Positions 53,156 to 60,936 of a stretch of 64,000 bases of DNA are shown in pieces. Under the pieces are notes generated by a model that searched no databases, was not told where the DNA came from, and was given only the letters and a program-made list of their open reading frames with translations. Position 1 is the first letter of the stretch. Each line of letters begins with the position of its first letter. The stretch is from positions 62,001 to 126,000 of the forward strand of contig JBFLKU010000012.1 of the NCBI GenBank assembly GCA_040883315.1. The letters are read 5' to 3'. This DNA is from JAFGUF01 sp040883315. GTDB taxonomy: Bacteria; Bacillota; Clostridia; Christensenellales; UMGS416. The position numbers and the translations under genes were made by a program.

Positions 53156-54025
53156 TCACTTTTTAAACATACATATCAATTCAAATCGTGATGTTATGTT
53201 TAGCTTTTTATATATATTATATATATGGTTAGCAATCGTTTTTTCAGAAACAAATAGTTTATTGCTAATTACAGCGTTGGAATACCCAGCCTGTATCAGC
53301 TCTATTATTTCCTGCTCTCTTTTAGTAATATTATATTCTTTGACAAAGCTTTCATTTATTTTAAATACTCCATCTACATTGTTTTCTATAAATTTTTTCC
53401 ATAGAAAGTTAATAAGCAAAATAGTAATTAATAAATAAAAAATGGGGAAAGTATCTATTTTGAAGCCAGTTATATATGATTGCGCTATAAAAAGCACAAT
53501 GAATAGCGAAAGAATTGAAGCCATAATCAACCCTAACTTCCTAAAAAGCTTGTTATTAATTTTCTTATATTTCACCATAAATAATATGCAGTTAATTATA
53601 AGAACTCCAATAAAGTACAAATAATAAATATCCTCAACATTCTTTGCGCCAAATATCCCGAAAAACCAAGTGCTGTGAATTACAACAGGTATGAATGAAA
53701 GAATAAAAACTAGTATTTTAATAATTATCCTGTTTCTTTCATAAAATATTTTTAAAATTAGTGTACTTAACGTCCACAATATCAGAAACATTAGCACGAC
53801 CTCTGCAAAAGCTGAATATTTGATCTGCAAACTCTGCCCAATATTCGCAAAAAAATTGTTGGACAAATAGTAGAATACTAGCAAACTAGTAGCTAGATAT
53901 GTGCCTGTAAATAGACCGATATATACATTTCTATACTTTAAATATATTATAAAAAGCAATATATTTATTGTTACTCCTGGAACAAATGCGAAAAAATAAT
54001 ATATAAGTTCAAAATATTTATCCAT
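53156..54025 (-). CDS. Membrane-bound LuxR-family transcriptional regulator
   Basis: About seven hydrophobic segments (residues 5-215) followed by a LuxR-type helix-turn-helix: EYNITKREQEIIELIQAGYSNAVISNKLFVSEKTIANHIYNIYKKL (residues about 235-280; key pieces TKREQEII and SEKTIANHIYNIYKKL). It is a one-protein sensor: a membrane input domain with a DNA-binding tail. ATG 54025 follows AAGGAG; the longer frame upstream lacks a site. 289 residues. Visibly more AT-rich than the surrounding housekeeping genes, suggesting acquisition. Its likely target is the acyltransferase gene next to it, possibly with itself. Confidence 0.85.
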   Translation of the reverse strand: MDKYFELIYYFFAFVPGVTINILLFIIYLKYRNVYIGLFTGTYLATSLLVFYYLSNNFFANIGQSLQIKYSAFAEVVLMFLILWTLSTLILKIFYERNRIIIKILVFILSFIPVVIHSTWFFGIFGAKNVEDIYYLYFIGVLIINCILFMVKYKKINNKLFRKLGLIMASILSLFIVLFIAQSYITGFKIDTFPIFYLLITILLINFLWKKFIENNVDGVFKINESFVKEYNITKREQEIIELIQAGYSNAVISNKLFVSEKTIANHIYNIYKKLNITSRFELICMFKK

Positions 54026-54081
54026 TAATTTCTCCTTGTAATTGTATCCTATACAATATTTCACACTACGTGAAGACAATT

Positions 54082-54115
54082 TTAATTATATGTTACCTAC
54101 CAATTCATGTCAATT
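54082..54115 (-). repeat. 34-bp promoter repeat, copy 2 (drives membrane luxR gene)
   Basis: On the minus strand: TTGACA (54108-54113), a 17-bp spacer and TATAAT (54085-54090), about 60 bp before the luxR ATG. Together with copy 1 it brackets a 2.2-kb cassette. Confidence 0.85.
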
Positions 54116-54241
54116 TACGCACTATTCCGTCTATATCTTAATAATACAGCTGTCAAATTGATATTTTCAATGCATTTATTAATTATATTAACCTTAATAT
54201 TGATATATTTAATTAATATATTAATTATCTTAATTTTTCTA

Positions 54242-54270
54242 TTGACATAATTAATATTTAGTGGTATAAA
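54242..54270 (+). promoter_or_regulatory. Promoter of the DUF2089/YvlD operon with AT-rich palindromes upstream
   Basis: TTGACA (54242-54247), 17 bp, TATAAA (54265-54270). The 70 bp before it are packed with TTAAT/ATTAA inverted repeats such as ATATATTTAATTAATATAT, a plausible autoregulatory operator. Confidence 0.7.
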
Positions 54271-54301
54271 TATAGCATAAGTTAATTTTAGGAGAAAAAT
54301 T

Positions 54302-54676
54302 ATGGTAAGAACGGCGCCAACAACATGCCCTGTATGTCAGGGTGAATACGAAATTACCACCCTTACTTGCAAGAAGTGTGGTTCAGAACTTAACGGGCAA
54401 TTTCACGGCTGCGATTTCTGCAATCTGAGTGAAGAAGATTCATTCTTTGTGCTTACATTTCTAAAATGCAGAGGAAGCATCAAAGATGTGGAAAAGGAAC
54501 TAGGCATTTCCTACCCCACAGTCAGAGGCCGCTTGGATAGAGTCATTTCCACTCTTGGTCTTGCCGCTACACTGTCTAAAGATGACATCAAGCTGGAAAG
54601 AAAGAAAATATTCGAAAGACTGGAAAACGGGGAAATAAGCGCTGCTGAAGCTGCCGAACAAATTAAAAATCTATAA
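54302..54676 (+). CDS. DUF2089-family zinc-ribbon/HTH protein
   Basis: 124 residues. An N-terminal double zinc ribbon (CPVC, CKKCG, CDFC: six cysteines) is followed by a helix-turn-helix (GSIKDVEKELGISYPTVRGR, about 60-80). The C-terminal helical motif is ERLENGEISAAEAAEQIKNL. Likely a transcriptional regulator; the family has no settled role. GGAGAAAAATT precedes the ATG. First gene of a four-gene operon whose next product carries the same short C-terminal-type motif (VSNGTITQDEGEQLIEAI). It may regulate its own promoter. Confidence 0.85.
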   Translation: MVRTAPTTCPVCQGEYEITTLTCKKCGSELNGQFHGCDFCNLSEEDSFFVLTFLKCRGSIKDVEKELGISYPTVRGRLDRVISTLGLAATLSKDDIKLERKKIFERLENGEISAAEAAEQIKNL

Positions 54677-54692
54677 AAGGAAGACTATTACA

Positions 54693-55097
54693 ATGAGTGA
54701 TGAAATCAAAAAAATATTAGATATGGTCAGCAATGGCACAATTACACAGGACGAAGGCGAGCAGCTGATAGAGGCCATATACCAAAAAGACGAAGAAACA
54801 AAAGTGACCAAGAAAAATAAAACTTTGCGTGTTCGTGTCACTAGCAATGAAGGCGACAAAGAAAAAGCAACAGTAAATGTAAACATACCATTGGTTTTGG
54901 CAAAAAAAATATCTGGTCTCACAAAACTAGTACCAAATCAAGTGAAGTCAGACCTTACAGATCAAGGAATTGATTTAGACTCTATCGACATCAAGGAACT
55001 GATTGAAATGTTTGAAAGCGGAGAAATAACAGAAGATTTGGTTGACATCGACGTTGAAGGAGAAAATCCTGCAAAGGTGAGAGTATATGTGGACTAA
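54693..55097 (+). CDS. SHOCT-like/YvlB-type protein
   Basis: 134 residues, soluble and acidic. It opens with a short helical hairpin (IKKILDMVSNGTITQDEGEQLIEAI, residues 5-29; key part SNGTITQDEGEQL) like that at the start of YvlB-type proteins. A basic stretch (KVTKKNKTLRVRV) and a beta-rich part follow, then a second such motif, ELIEMFESGEITEDL. No enzymatic motif. The position between the DUF2089 regulator and a YvlD-like membrane protein suggests an envelope-stress operon. Overlaps the next gene by 11 bp. Confidence 0.7.
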   Translation: MSDEIKKILDMVSNGTITQDEGEQLIEAIYQKDEETKVTKKNKTLRVRVTSNEGDKEKATVNVNIPLVLAKKISGLTKLVPNQVKSDLTDQGIDLDSIDIKELIEMFESGEITEDLVDIDVEGENPAKVRVYVD

Positions 55098-55368
55098 CAG
55101 AGCACATTTTATAGGTGTATATTTAAAAATAAATAAGTTTGTACTTCCTATATTTCTGCCTGTATTCATTGTCAATTCATTGATATGCGAGCTAGGCGAT
55201 CTAGTATGTTTTTTCACCTTCTTCAGCAAAAAGATACGAGGATATGTGGAAGTTACTGAAACAACTGTACAGTCTTTATCAGAATTTAAGCAATACGACT
55301 TTGTTGATATTGACGTTAAAAGTGACAACGGCGACGGTCGAGTAAAAATCAAAATATGTACGAGGTGA
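55087..55368 (+). CDS. Small membrane protein of the DUF2089/YvlD operon, unknown function
   Basis: Not recognised. 93 residues with one strongly hydrophobic segment (FVLPIFLPVFIVNSLICELG, about 17-37) and a polar C-terminal half with charged, beta-like strands. The ATG overlaps the end of the previous gene, with AAGGTGAG before it, and its stop is 3 bp from the next gene, so it is a translated operon member rather than a chance frame. Probably an envelope partner of the YvlD-like protein. Confidence 0.6.
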   Translation: MWTNRAHFIGVYLKINKFVLPIFLPVFIVNSLICELGDLVCFFTFFSKKIRGYVEVTETTVQSLSEFKQYDFVDIDVKSDNGDGRVKIKICTR

Positions 55369-55371
55369 GTG

Positions 55372-55734
55372 ATGAGATATGTTATTAAATTTGTGTTATA
55401 TTTATGCGCCCTATACGTTTTTATGTCTCTTGGGCTGCTCCAGGAAGCAACGCTAAACACACTGCTTATTGCAGCTGCAGTGCTGGCTCTGGTAAACACT
55501 ATAATAAGACCTATATTCAGCTTGATGGCTCTGCCGCTTACGATTGTAACATTTGGCATAGCAAGCATCTTTGTTAATATGCTTACAATATCAATAGCAA
55601 GCGGAATTACAGGCGGTACGCTAGCATGCAGTTTCTGGGTTAAGCTTCTAGTTGCAATAGTAATCATGTTTATCGACAATGGCATCAGATACACAAGAAA
55701 CGTAAACAGAAAAAAAATAGATGTTGTATGCTAA
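55372..55734 (+). CDS. yvlD: Phage-holin-IV-superfamily membrane protein (YvlD-like)
   Basis: 120 residues with about four membrane segments. Family signature VNTIIRPIFSLMALPLTIVTFGI near residue 42 (key part IIRPIFSLMALPLTIVTFG) and a late VKLLVAIVIMFIDN. Despite the Pfam name these are not phage lysis proteins; in Bacillus, yvlD belongs to a sigma-W envelope-stress operon. ATG 55372 has GAGG 6 bp upstream; a GTG one codon earlier is possible. Last gene of the operon, followed by a terminator. Confidence 0.85.
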   Translation: MRYVIKFVLYLCALYVFMSLGLLQEATLNTLLIAAAVLALVNTIIRPIFSLMALPLTIVTFGIASIFVNMLTISIASGITGGTLACSFWVKLLVAIVIMFIDNGIRYTRNVNRKKIDVVC

Positions 55735-55765
55735 AAAGCAATTATTCAAAAAAGTAGTTTATTAA

Positions 55766-55796
55766 AAATGCTTCATAAAATATGAAGCATTTTTTC
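55766..55796 (+). terminator. Terminator between yvlD-like and ychF genes
   Basis: AAATGCTTCATA/TATGAAGCATTT, perfect 12-bp stem, 3-nt loop, followed by TTTTC on the plus strand and by A/T on the minus side. It serves yvlD and perhaps converging ychF. Confidence 0.85.
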
Positions 55797-55803
55797 TTTC
55801 GTA

Positions 55804-56892
55804 TTAAACATTGAATCTAAAGAGTACTACATCTCCGTCTTTAAACTCATACTCTCTGCCCTCAGATCGCATCAGTCCCTTTTCCTTTGCCAATGCCACA
55901 GAACCCAGCTCTACCAACACATCATATGGAACAACCTCTGCTCTGATAAAACCTTTTTCAAAGTCTGTGTGTATTTTTCCTGCTGCCTGAGGTGCCAAAG
56001 TGCCCTTCTCTATTGTCCATGCACGCACTTCCTTTTCACCTGCAGTCAAATAGGATATTAATCCAAGCAATGAATATGATTTTTGTATCAGCCTGTCAAG
56101 TCCGGAGCTTTCCACGCCCAGATCCGCCAAAAACATTTGTGCATCTTCTTTTGCCATTGTGGATATTTCAAATTCTATTTCAGCAGACACAATAACAGTC
56201 TCTGCTCCTTCTTCCTCTGCTCTTTTTGCCACTGCATCCACCATCTCGTTGCCCGTTGCCAAATCTTCTTCGGATACATTGGCGGCATATATAGTAGGCT
56301 TAATGGTCAGAAGAAACATATCCTTACAAAGCTCTATTTGCTCATCTGTCAAGTCCAGTGCTCTTGCAGGTTTTTCTTCTGAAAGTCCATCTAGTATTTC
56401 TTCCAGCTCTTTCAGTTCTGCCTTCACTTTGGCTTCACCTGATTTTGCCTGTTTTTTTGTTTTATCTATTCTTTTTTCCACTGTCTGCATGTCAGCAAGT
56501 ATCAGCTCCAGCATTATTGTCTCCATGTCTCGAACTGGATCTATGCTGCCATCCACGTGAGTTATGTTTTCATTTTCAAAGCAACGAACCACCTGAACTA
56601 TTGCATCTACATTTCTGATATGGGATAAAAACTGGTTGCCCAGCCCTTCACCCTTGGATGCACCACGCACCAGACCAGCAATATCTACAAATTCCACAAC
56701 AGCAGGTGTCACCTTTTTGGGGTTGTATAGCTCTGCCAGCTTGTCCAGCCTTTTATCAGGCACAGGAACAATACCAACATTTGGCTCTATAGTACAGAAT
56801 GGATAATTCGCAGCCTGTGCACCAGCCTTTGTTATTGCATTAAAAAGTGTACTTTTGCCTACATTAGGCAATCCTACAATACCAAGTTGCAT
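55804..56892 (-). CDS. ychF: Ribosome-binding ATPase YchF
   Basis: An Obg-like P-loop protein that prefers ATP and binds ribosomes. N-terminal G1 is GIVGLPNVGKSTLFNA, followed by YPFCTIEPNVGIVPVPD and DIAGLVRGASKGEGLGNQFL. The helical hairpin insert runs about 130-195, and the C-terminal TGS domain includes LISYLTAGEKEVRAWTI. At 362 residues it is normal. GGAGG precedes the ATG. It lies 14 bp after glyS, so the two share a transcript under the glycine T-box. Confidence 0.97.
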   Translation of the reverse strand: MQLGIVGLPNVGKSTLFNAITKAGAQAANYPFCTIEPNVGIVPVPDKRLDKLAELYNPKKVTPAVVEFVDIAGLVRGASKGEGLGNQFLSHIRNVDAIVQVVRCFENENITHVDGSIDPVRDMETIMLELILADMQTVEKRIDKTKKQAKSGEAKVKAELKELEEILDGLSEEKPARALDLTDEQIELCKDMFLLTIKPTIYAANVSEEDLATGNEMVDAVAKRAEEEGAETVIVSAEIEFEISTMAKEDAQMFLADLGVESSGLDRLIQKSYSLLGLISYLTAGEKEVRAWTIEKGTLAPQAAGKIHTDFEKGFIRAEVVPYDVLVELGSVALAKEKGLMRSEGREYEFKDGDVVLFRFNV

Positions 56893-56906
56893 CTATCGTC
56901 CTCCTG

Positions 56907-58292
56907 TTAATAGTCCAGTTTTTCGTCCAGATATGCCTTCAGTTCGGCAATTGGTACTCTGTCCTGCTCCATCGTGTCTCTGTCACGCACTGTTACACAG
57001 CTGTCATCCACAGAGTCAAAATCATATGTGATACAAAACGGAGTGCCTATTTCGTCTTGGCGACGATAGCGTTTTCCCAGCGAACCTGTCACATCGTAGT
57101 CCACCATATAGTGGTGTGCCAGTGAATGATATATTTCCATTGCAGGCTCTGCCAGTTTCTTTTGCTGCGGCAAAACAGCCACTTTATATGGTGCTAAGGC
57201 ATGATGCAGCTTCATAACAACACGAACATCGCCGTTTTCTACTTCCTCTTCCTCGTATGCATCTGCCAGAAATGCCAATGCTACACGGTCTGCACCAAGT
57301 GATGGCTCTATGCAGTAAGGAACATATTTTTCATTTGTTACAGGGTCTAGATATTCCATGTTTGCGCCTGAATGCTCTGCATGTGCTTTCAAGTCAAAGT
57401 CTGTCCTGTCGGCTATTCCCCATAGCTCGCCCCAGCCAAATGGAAACATAAACTCTATATCGCATGTTGCATTTGAATAGTGGCTCAGCTCCTCTGGTGA
57501 ATGATCACGCAGACGCAGTGATTCTTCCTTTAGTCCCAGATTCAAAAGCCAATTCATGCAGTATTCTTTCCAGTAATTGAACCACTCTAGGTCTGTTCCT
57601 GGTTTGCAGAAAAATTCCAGCTCCATTTGCTCGAATTCGCGAGTTCTGAAGGTGAAGTTTCCTGGTGTTATTTCATTTCTGAATGATTTTCCTATTTGAG
57701 CTATGCCAAAAGGAACTCTTTTCCTTGTGGTTCTTTGAACATGCTTAAAGTTCACGAATATTCCTTGTGCTGTTTCAGGACGCAGATATATTTGGTTTGC
57801 GCTGTCTTCTGTCACGCCTTGGAATGTTTTAAACATCATGTTGAATTGTCTTATCGATGTGTAGTCCTTTGCTCCGCATTCTGGGCAGACTATATTGTTT
57901 TCATCAATATACTTTTCCATTTCTTCGTTTGACCAGCCATCTGCTGTGATATCTTCGCCCTTTTCGTGGCAGAAATCCTCAATCAATTTATCTGCTCTAA
58001 AGCGTGATTTGCAGCTTTTGCAGTCCATCAATGGATCATCAAAGTTGCCTACGTGTCCAGATGCAACCCATGCTTCAGGATTCATTAATATCGCTGCATC
58101 CAGTCCAACGTTATATTGGCACTCTTGGATGAATTTTTTTCTCCATGCTGCCTTTACATTGTTTTTAAATTCCACTCCCAGCGGACCATAGTCCCATGTG
58201 TTTGCCAGTCCTCCGTATATTTCAGAGCCAGCAAATATATATCCTCTGTTTTTGCACAGTGCTACTAATTTGTCCATGCTTTTAACTGCCAT
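56907..58292 (-). CDS. glyS: Glycyl-tRNA synthetase, dimeric (GlyQS type)
   Basis: Class II synthetase of the single-chain dimeric type. Motif 1/2 and anticodon-domain landmarks: IFAGSEIYGGLANTWDYGPLG near 20, DLIE-like DKLIEDFCHEKG with zinc-type cysteines CKSCKSRF and CPECG, RPETAQGIFVNF near 190, FRNEITPGNFTFRTREFEQMELEFF near 225 (key part FRNEITPGNFTFRTREFEQ), EPSLGADRVALAFL near 350. C-terminal anticodon domain from 375. ATG 58292 follows GGAGG at 8 bp; TTG 58307 lies in that site. 461 residues, normal. Preceded by a T-box with specifier GGC. Confidence 0.97.
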   Translation of the reverse strand: MAVKSMDKLVALCKNRGYIFAGSEIYGGLANTWDYGPLGVEFKNNVKAAWRKKFIQECQYNVGLDAAILMNPEAWVASGHVGNFDDPLMDCKSCKSRFRADKLIEDFCHEKGEDITADGWSNEEMEKYIDENNIVCPECGAKDYTSIRQFNMMFKTFQGVTEDSANQIYLRPETAQGIFVNFKHVQRTTRKRVPFGIAQIGKSFRNEITPGNFTFRTREFEQMELEFFCKPGTDLEWFNYWKEYCMNWLLNLGLKEESLRLRDHSPEELSHYSNATCDIEFMFPFGWGELWGIADRTDFDLKAHAEHSGANMEYLDPVTNEKYVPYCIEPSLGADRVALAFLADAYEEEEVENGDVRVVMKLHHALAPYKVAVLPQQKKLAEPAMEIYHSLAHHYMVDYDVTGSLGKRYRRQDEIGTPFCITYDFDSVDDSCVTVRDRDTMEQDRVPIAELKAYLDEKLDY

Positions 58293-58326
58293 CAAATTTT
58301 CCTCCAAATTATGTTTAAATAAAAAT

Positions 58327-58512
58327 AAAAAAAGCCTCTATCCCAACAAAGGGACGATAGCTTTCACTCTCGCGGTTCCACCCTTCTTGCAGCATAGCTG
58401 CCACTTAACAAAACCATATACTCATGAGTGCCACAGTTATGTCTATCTGCTGCCCTTCCACTGTCGTCAGCTCGCTATGAAACTTCTATAACTTTATTCT
58501 CAATCACCGTAT
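58327..58512 (-). promoter_or_regulatory. T-box leader, glycine specific (specifier GGC)
   Basis: Minus strand. Stem I base TGAG/CTCA, with internal loop sides AATAA and GTGGCA; GGC (58430-58432) is the specifier (Gly). The next stem is AGTTAT/ATAACT, and the distal end shows AGCGAGC and AGTGGAAG. The antiterminator core GGGTGGAACCGCG is at 58371-58383. The terminator CTATCGTCCC with GGGATAG (58334-58361) is followed by T. Shorter than most Firmicute T-boxes. Confidence 0.88.
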
Positions 58513-58528
58513 TATTCAATTATTAAGT

Positions 58529-58557
58529 ATAATACACAATTTTGACTTTCATGTCAA
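58529..58557 (-). promoter_or_regulatory. Promoter of the glyS-ychF transcript
   Basis: Minus strand TTGACA (58552-58557), 17 bp, TATTAT (58529-58534), just upstream of the T-box. Confidence 0.75.
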
Positions 58558-58584
58558 CTTAGAAATTAGTCAAATTATTAGTTT

Positions 58585-59637
58585 TTATGCACCTTCTGAT
58601 ACTTTAAAAATCTTCTGCATTATTTTCTCTGTGGCACCATTGGCAATCACAATTACATCATCCTCTACATTGACTAAAATATCATCTTTAGGCGATTTAA
58701 TAAGCTGCATATCATTTTCAGTTTTCTTATTCAATCCAATAGCAATAATATTATAGTTATTCTTTAATTCTGCAAACATATCACCATATTTTCTATTTAT
58801 AAAAGGGTTGCCAGTAATCACTTTATATTGCTGAATATCATACTCACTTTCACTTACTGCTGATGAAAGTAAATCCTTTTCATAATCTGCAACAGCAGGC
58901 TCAAAAATATAGCTTGCTACCAATTTTGAAGCAATTTCATTTTTACTCATCACATATGTCACGCCCGCACTTACAAAAGTATCTTTTAGGTCTGGATTAT
59001 CTAGAATTACAACGAATTTTGCATCAACATACTGTTTTTTAATATTAAGTATTTCTACTAATTTTTCCGAATCATCTCCATAATTAAGGAAAATAACCTG
59101 TGACTGATAAATATTGAGCAGCTCAAGAGATAGATATTTATTAATCTCAGAAAAACATACAAAAGCATCTTTTTTATCAAATTTTTGATATATCAAATCT
59201 ATATTATCTCTATTAACAGTCATAACGGCTATTTTCTTTCCTGCTCCTATCAATTGAGTGGCAACATCTTCAGCAAATTTATCCCACCCAATTATAATAA
59301 TGTGATTAGTAAATTTAGTACCCATAAATCCTAATTTCCTTTTCTCAGATCTTTCTGTAATTATATTTGTAATGTTTCCTATAATTAAGCCTAAAAAACA
59401 CAATCCTGCGATAACAACACCGACGTCGATGATTTTTCCAAGGATTGTGAGACCAATAATATCTTCATAACCTATTGCAAAAAATGCAGAAAGCAAATAC
59501 CATAGAGTATCCCAAATGGAATTAAACCCTCCTGAGCCAATAACCCCATTCTCTATATAGAACAATATGAACGACAGCAACAAATACAGCATAAAGCATG
59601 CTACAGCTATAAGAATAAATTTAGTATTTTTTTTCAT
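58585..59637 (-). CDS. Two-transmembrane K+-channel-like protein with TrkA-N domain and altered filter
   Basis: Two membrane helices (residues about 6-28 and 68-93) flank a pore loop, followed by a Rossmann TrkA-N domain (NHIIIIGWDKFAEDVATQL, 111-129) and a C-terminal RCK-like half. The plan is that of MthK/GsuK channels. The filter, normally TVGYGD, reads A54-I-G-Y-E58-D59: Glu replaces the second glycine, and Ala replaces Thr. I confirmed this in the DNA. It may not conduct K+ normally. The ATG at 59637 has only a weak site. Visibly AT-rich. Stands alone, between glyS and the arg operon. Confidence 0.82.
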   Translation of the reverse strand: MKKNTKFILIAVACFMLYLLLSFILFYIENGVIGSGGFNSIWDTLWYLLSAFFAIGYEDIIGLTILGKIIDVGVVIAGLCFLGLIIGNITNIITERSEKRKLGFMGTKFTNHIIIIGWDKFAEDVATQLIGAGKKIAVMTVNRDNIDLIYQKFDKKDAFVCFSEINKYLSLELLNIYQSQVIFLNYGDDSEKLVEILNIKKQYVDAKFVVILDNPDLKDTFVSAGVTYVMSKNEIASKLVASYIFEPAVADYEKDLLSSAVSESEYDIQQYKVITGNPFINRKYGDMFAELKNNYNIIAIGLNKKTENDMQLIKSPKDDILVNVEDDVIVIANGATEKIMQKIFKVSEGA

Positions 59638-59802
59638 AAGCAATACCACAAAAATTTGATTTATACTTCACTTTAACATATTTTACTATTAGTATCAATA
59701 TGTTTATTTATATGTAATTTTTATTTATTAATGTATTATTATTGCACCAAAAAGCATAATAAATGTACTAATTATCATTTATACACTTTTATATTAAAAT
59801 AC

Positions 59803-59831
59803 TTGCATTTTTATGCATTGTAGTGTATATT
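59803..59831 (+). promoter_or_regulatory. Promoter of argCBDF with overlapping ARG-box-like palindrome
   Basis: TTGCAT (59803-59808), 17 bp, TATATT (59826-59831). The palindrome TGCATTTTTATGCA (59804-59817) overlaps the -35 and resembles the AT-rich ArgR operator; a second ATGCAT half lies near the ribosome site. Confidence 0.6.
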
Positions 59832-59883
59832 ATTAGAATATATAAAACAAAACGAGTATTTTATGCATATAAGGAGCAAAAAA

Positions 59884-60921
59884 ATGATTAAAGCTTCCAT
59901 AATAGGAGCAACAGGGTATGCAGGCGCAGAGCTAGCGAGGCTGCTTGCCAATCATCCTGAGGTAGAAATTTCATATCTTGCGTCAAAATCCTATGAGGGG
60001 CAAATCTTTGGAGAGCTGTATTCCGGGCACGCATGCGAAGAATATCAGCTGTCTGCAATTGATATAGACAAGATTTGTGCTTCATCAGATGTGGTATTCA
60101 CTGCACTGCCCCACGGGGTCAGCAGCGATACTGTTTCCGAGCTGAATAAATATGATGTCAAAATCATAGATTTATCAGGAGATTTCAGATATGACAATTT
60201 GGAGCTATATGAAAAATGGTACGGAGTGTCACACTCTGCACCAGATTTGATGAAGTCTGCTGTTTATGGCCTGAGCGAGCTTTATAAAGAAGAGATCAAA
60301 AATGCAAAGGTAATAGGAAATCCTGGCTGCTATACTACCTGTGGAATACTTACTCTATATCCTCTGCTGGAAAACAACCTAATAGATGAAAGTACAATAA
60401 TATACGATGCAAAGTCTGGCGTATCAGGTGCTGGTCGTTCGCCTTCAAATGCACTTCATTTCTGTGAAGTTGATGGCAGCTTCAAAGCATACAAAATAGC
60501 AAATCACCGCCATACATCAGAAATAGAAGAAAAAATATCGCAGGCAGCCAATAAAAATGTAGCTATCAGTTTCACTCCTCATCTTATCCCTATAAAAAGA
60601 GGAATACTCGGTACATTCTATGCCACCTTAAAAGACGGAGTATCGGCTGAAGATATACAAAAAACCTACGAAAAAAAATACGGCAATGAGCCATTCGTGA
60701 AATTATGGGGAGAAAACAAAATTCCAGAGCTAAAGCACGTAGTCGGCTCAAATTCCTTTATCACTGGCTTTGTTGTTGATAAAAGAGTAAACAGGCTGAT
60801 TGTAGTGTCTGTGATTGATAATTTGATTAAAGGTGCTGCAGGGCAGGCCGTGCAGAATATGAATATAATGTTTAACTTAGATGAGAAAACCGGTCTGAAT
60901 ATTGATAGCTGGTATCTATAA
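59884..60921 (+). CDS. argC: N-acetyl-gamma-glutamyl-phosphate reductase
   Basis: Third step of arginine synthesis: N-acetylglutamyl phosphate plus NADPH to the semialdehyde. It has the N-terminal NADP fold IIGATGYAGAELARLL, the catalytic Cys in KVIGNPGCYTT near 148 and HRHTSEIE near 208 with the active-site His. 345 residues, normal. ATG 59884 follows AAGGAG; the upstream ATG at 59863 would place that site within the coding region. First gene of argCBDF, 15 bp before argB. Confidence 0.97.
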   Translation: MIKASIIGATGYAGAELARLLANHPEVEISYLASKSYEGQIFGELYSGHACEEYQLSAIDIDKICASSDVVFTALPHGVSSDTVSELNKYDVKIIDLSGDFRYDNLELYEKWYGVSHSAPDLMKSAVYGLSELYKEEIKNAKVIGNPGCYTTCGILTLYPLLENNLIDESTIIYDAKSGVSGAGRSPSNALHFCEVDGSFKAYKIANHRHTSEIEEKISQAANKNVAISFTPHLIPIKRGILGTFYATLKDGVSAEDIQKTYEKKYGNEPFVKLWGENKIPELKHVVGSNSFITGFVVDKRVNRLIVVSVIDNLIKGAAGQAVQNMNIMFNLDEKTGLNIDSWYL

Positions 60922-60936
60922 TAGAAAGGTGCAATT

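Noticed and set aside
54120..54245. CRISPR-like or satellite repeats in the AT-rich gap
   Set aside because: The TTAAT/ATTAA units are irregular, overlapping and without spacers of constant length; they look like operators.
55372..55734. Prophage holin
   Set aside because: The holin-IV superfamily name is misleading; the gene is YvlD-like in a non-phage operon, with no lysin or structural genes nearby.
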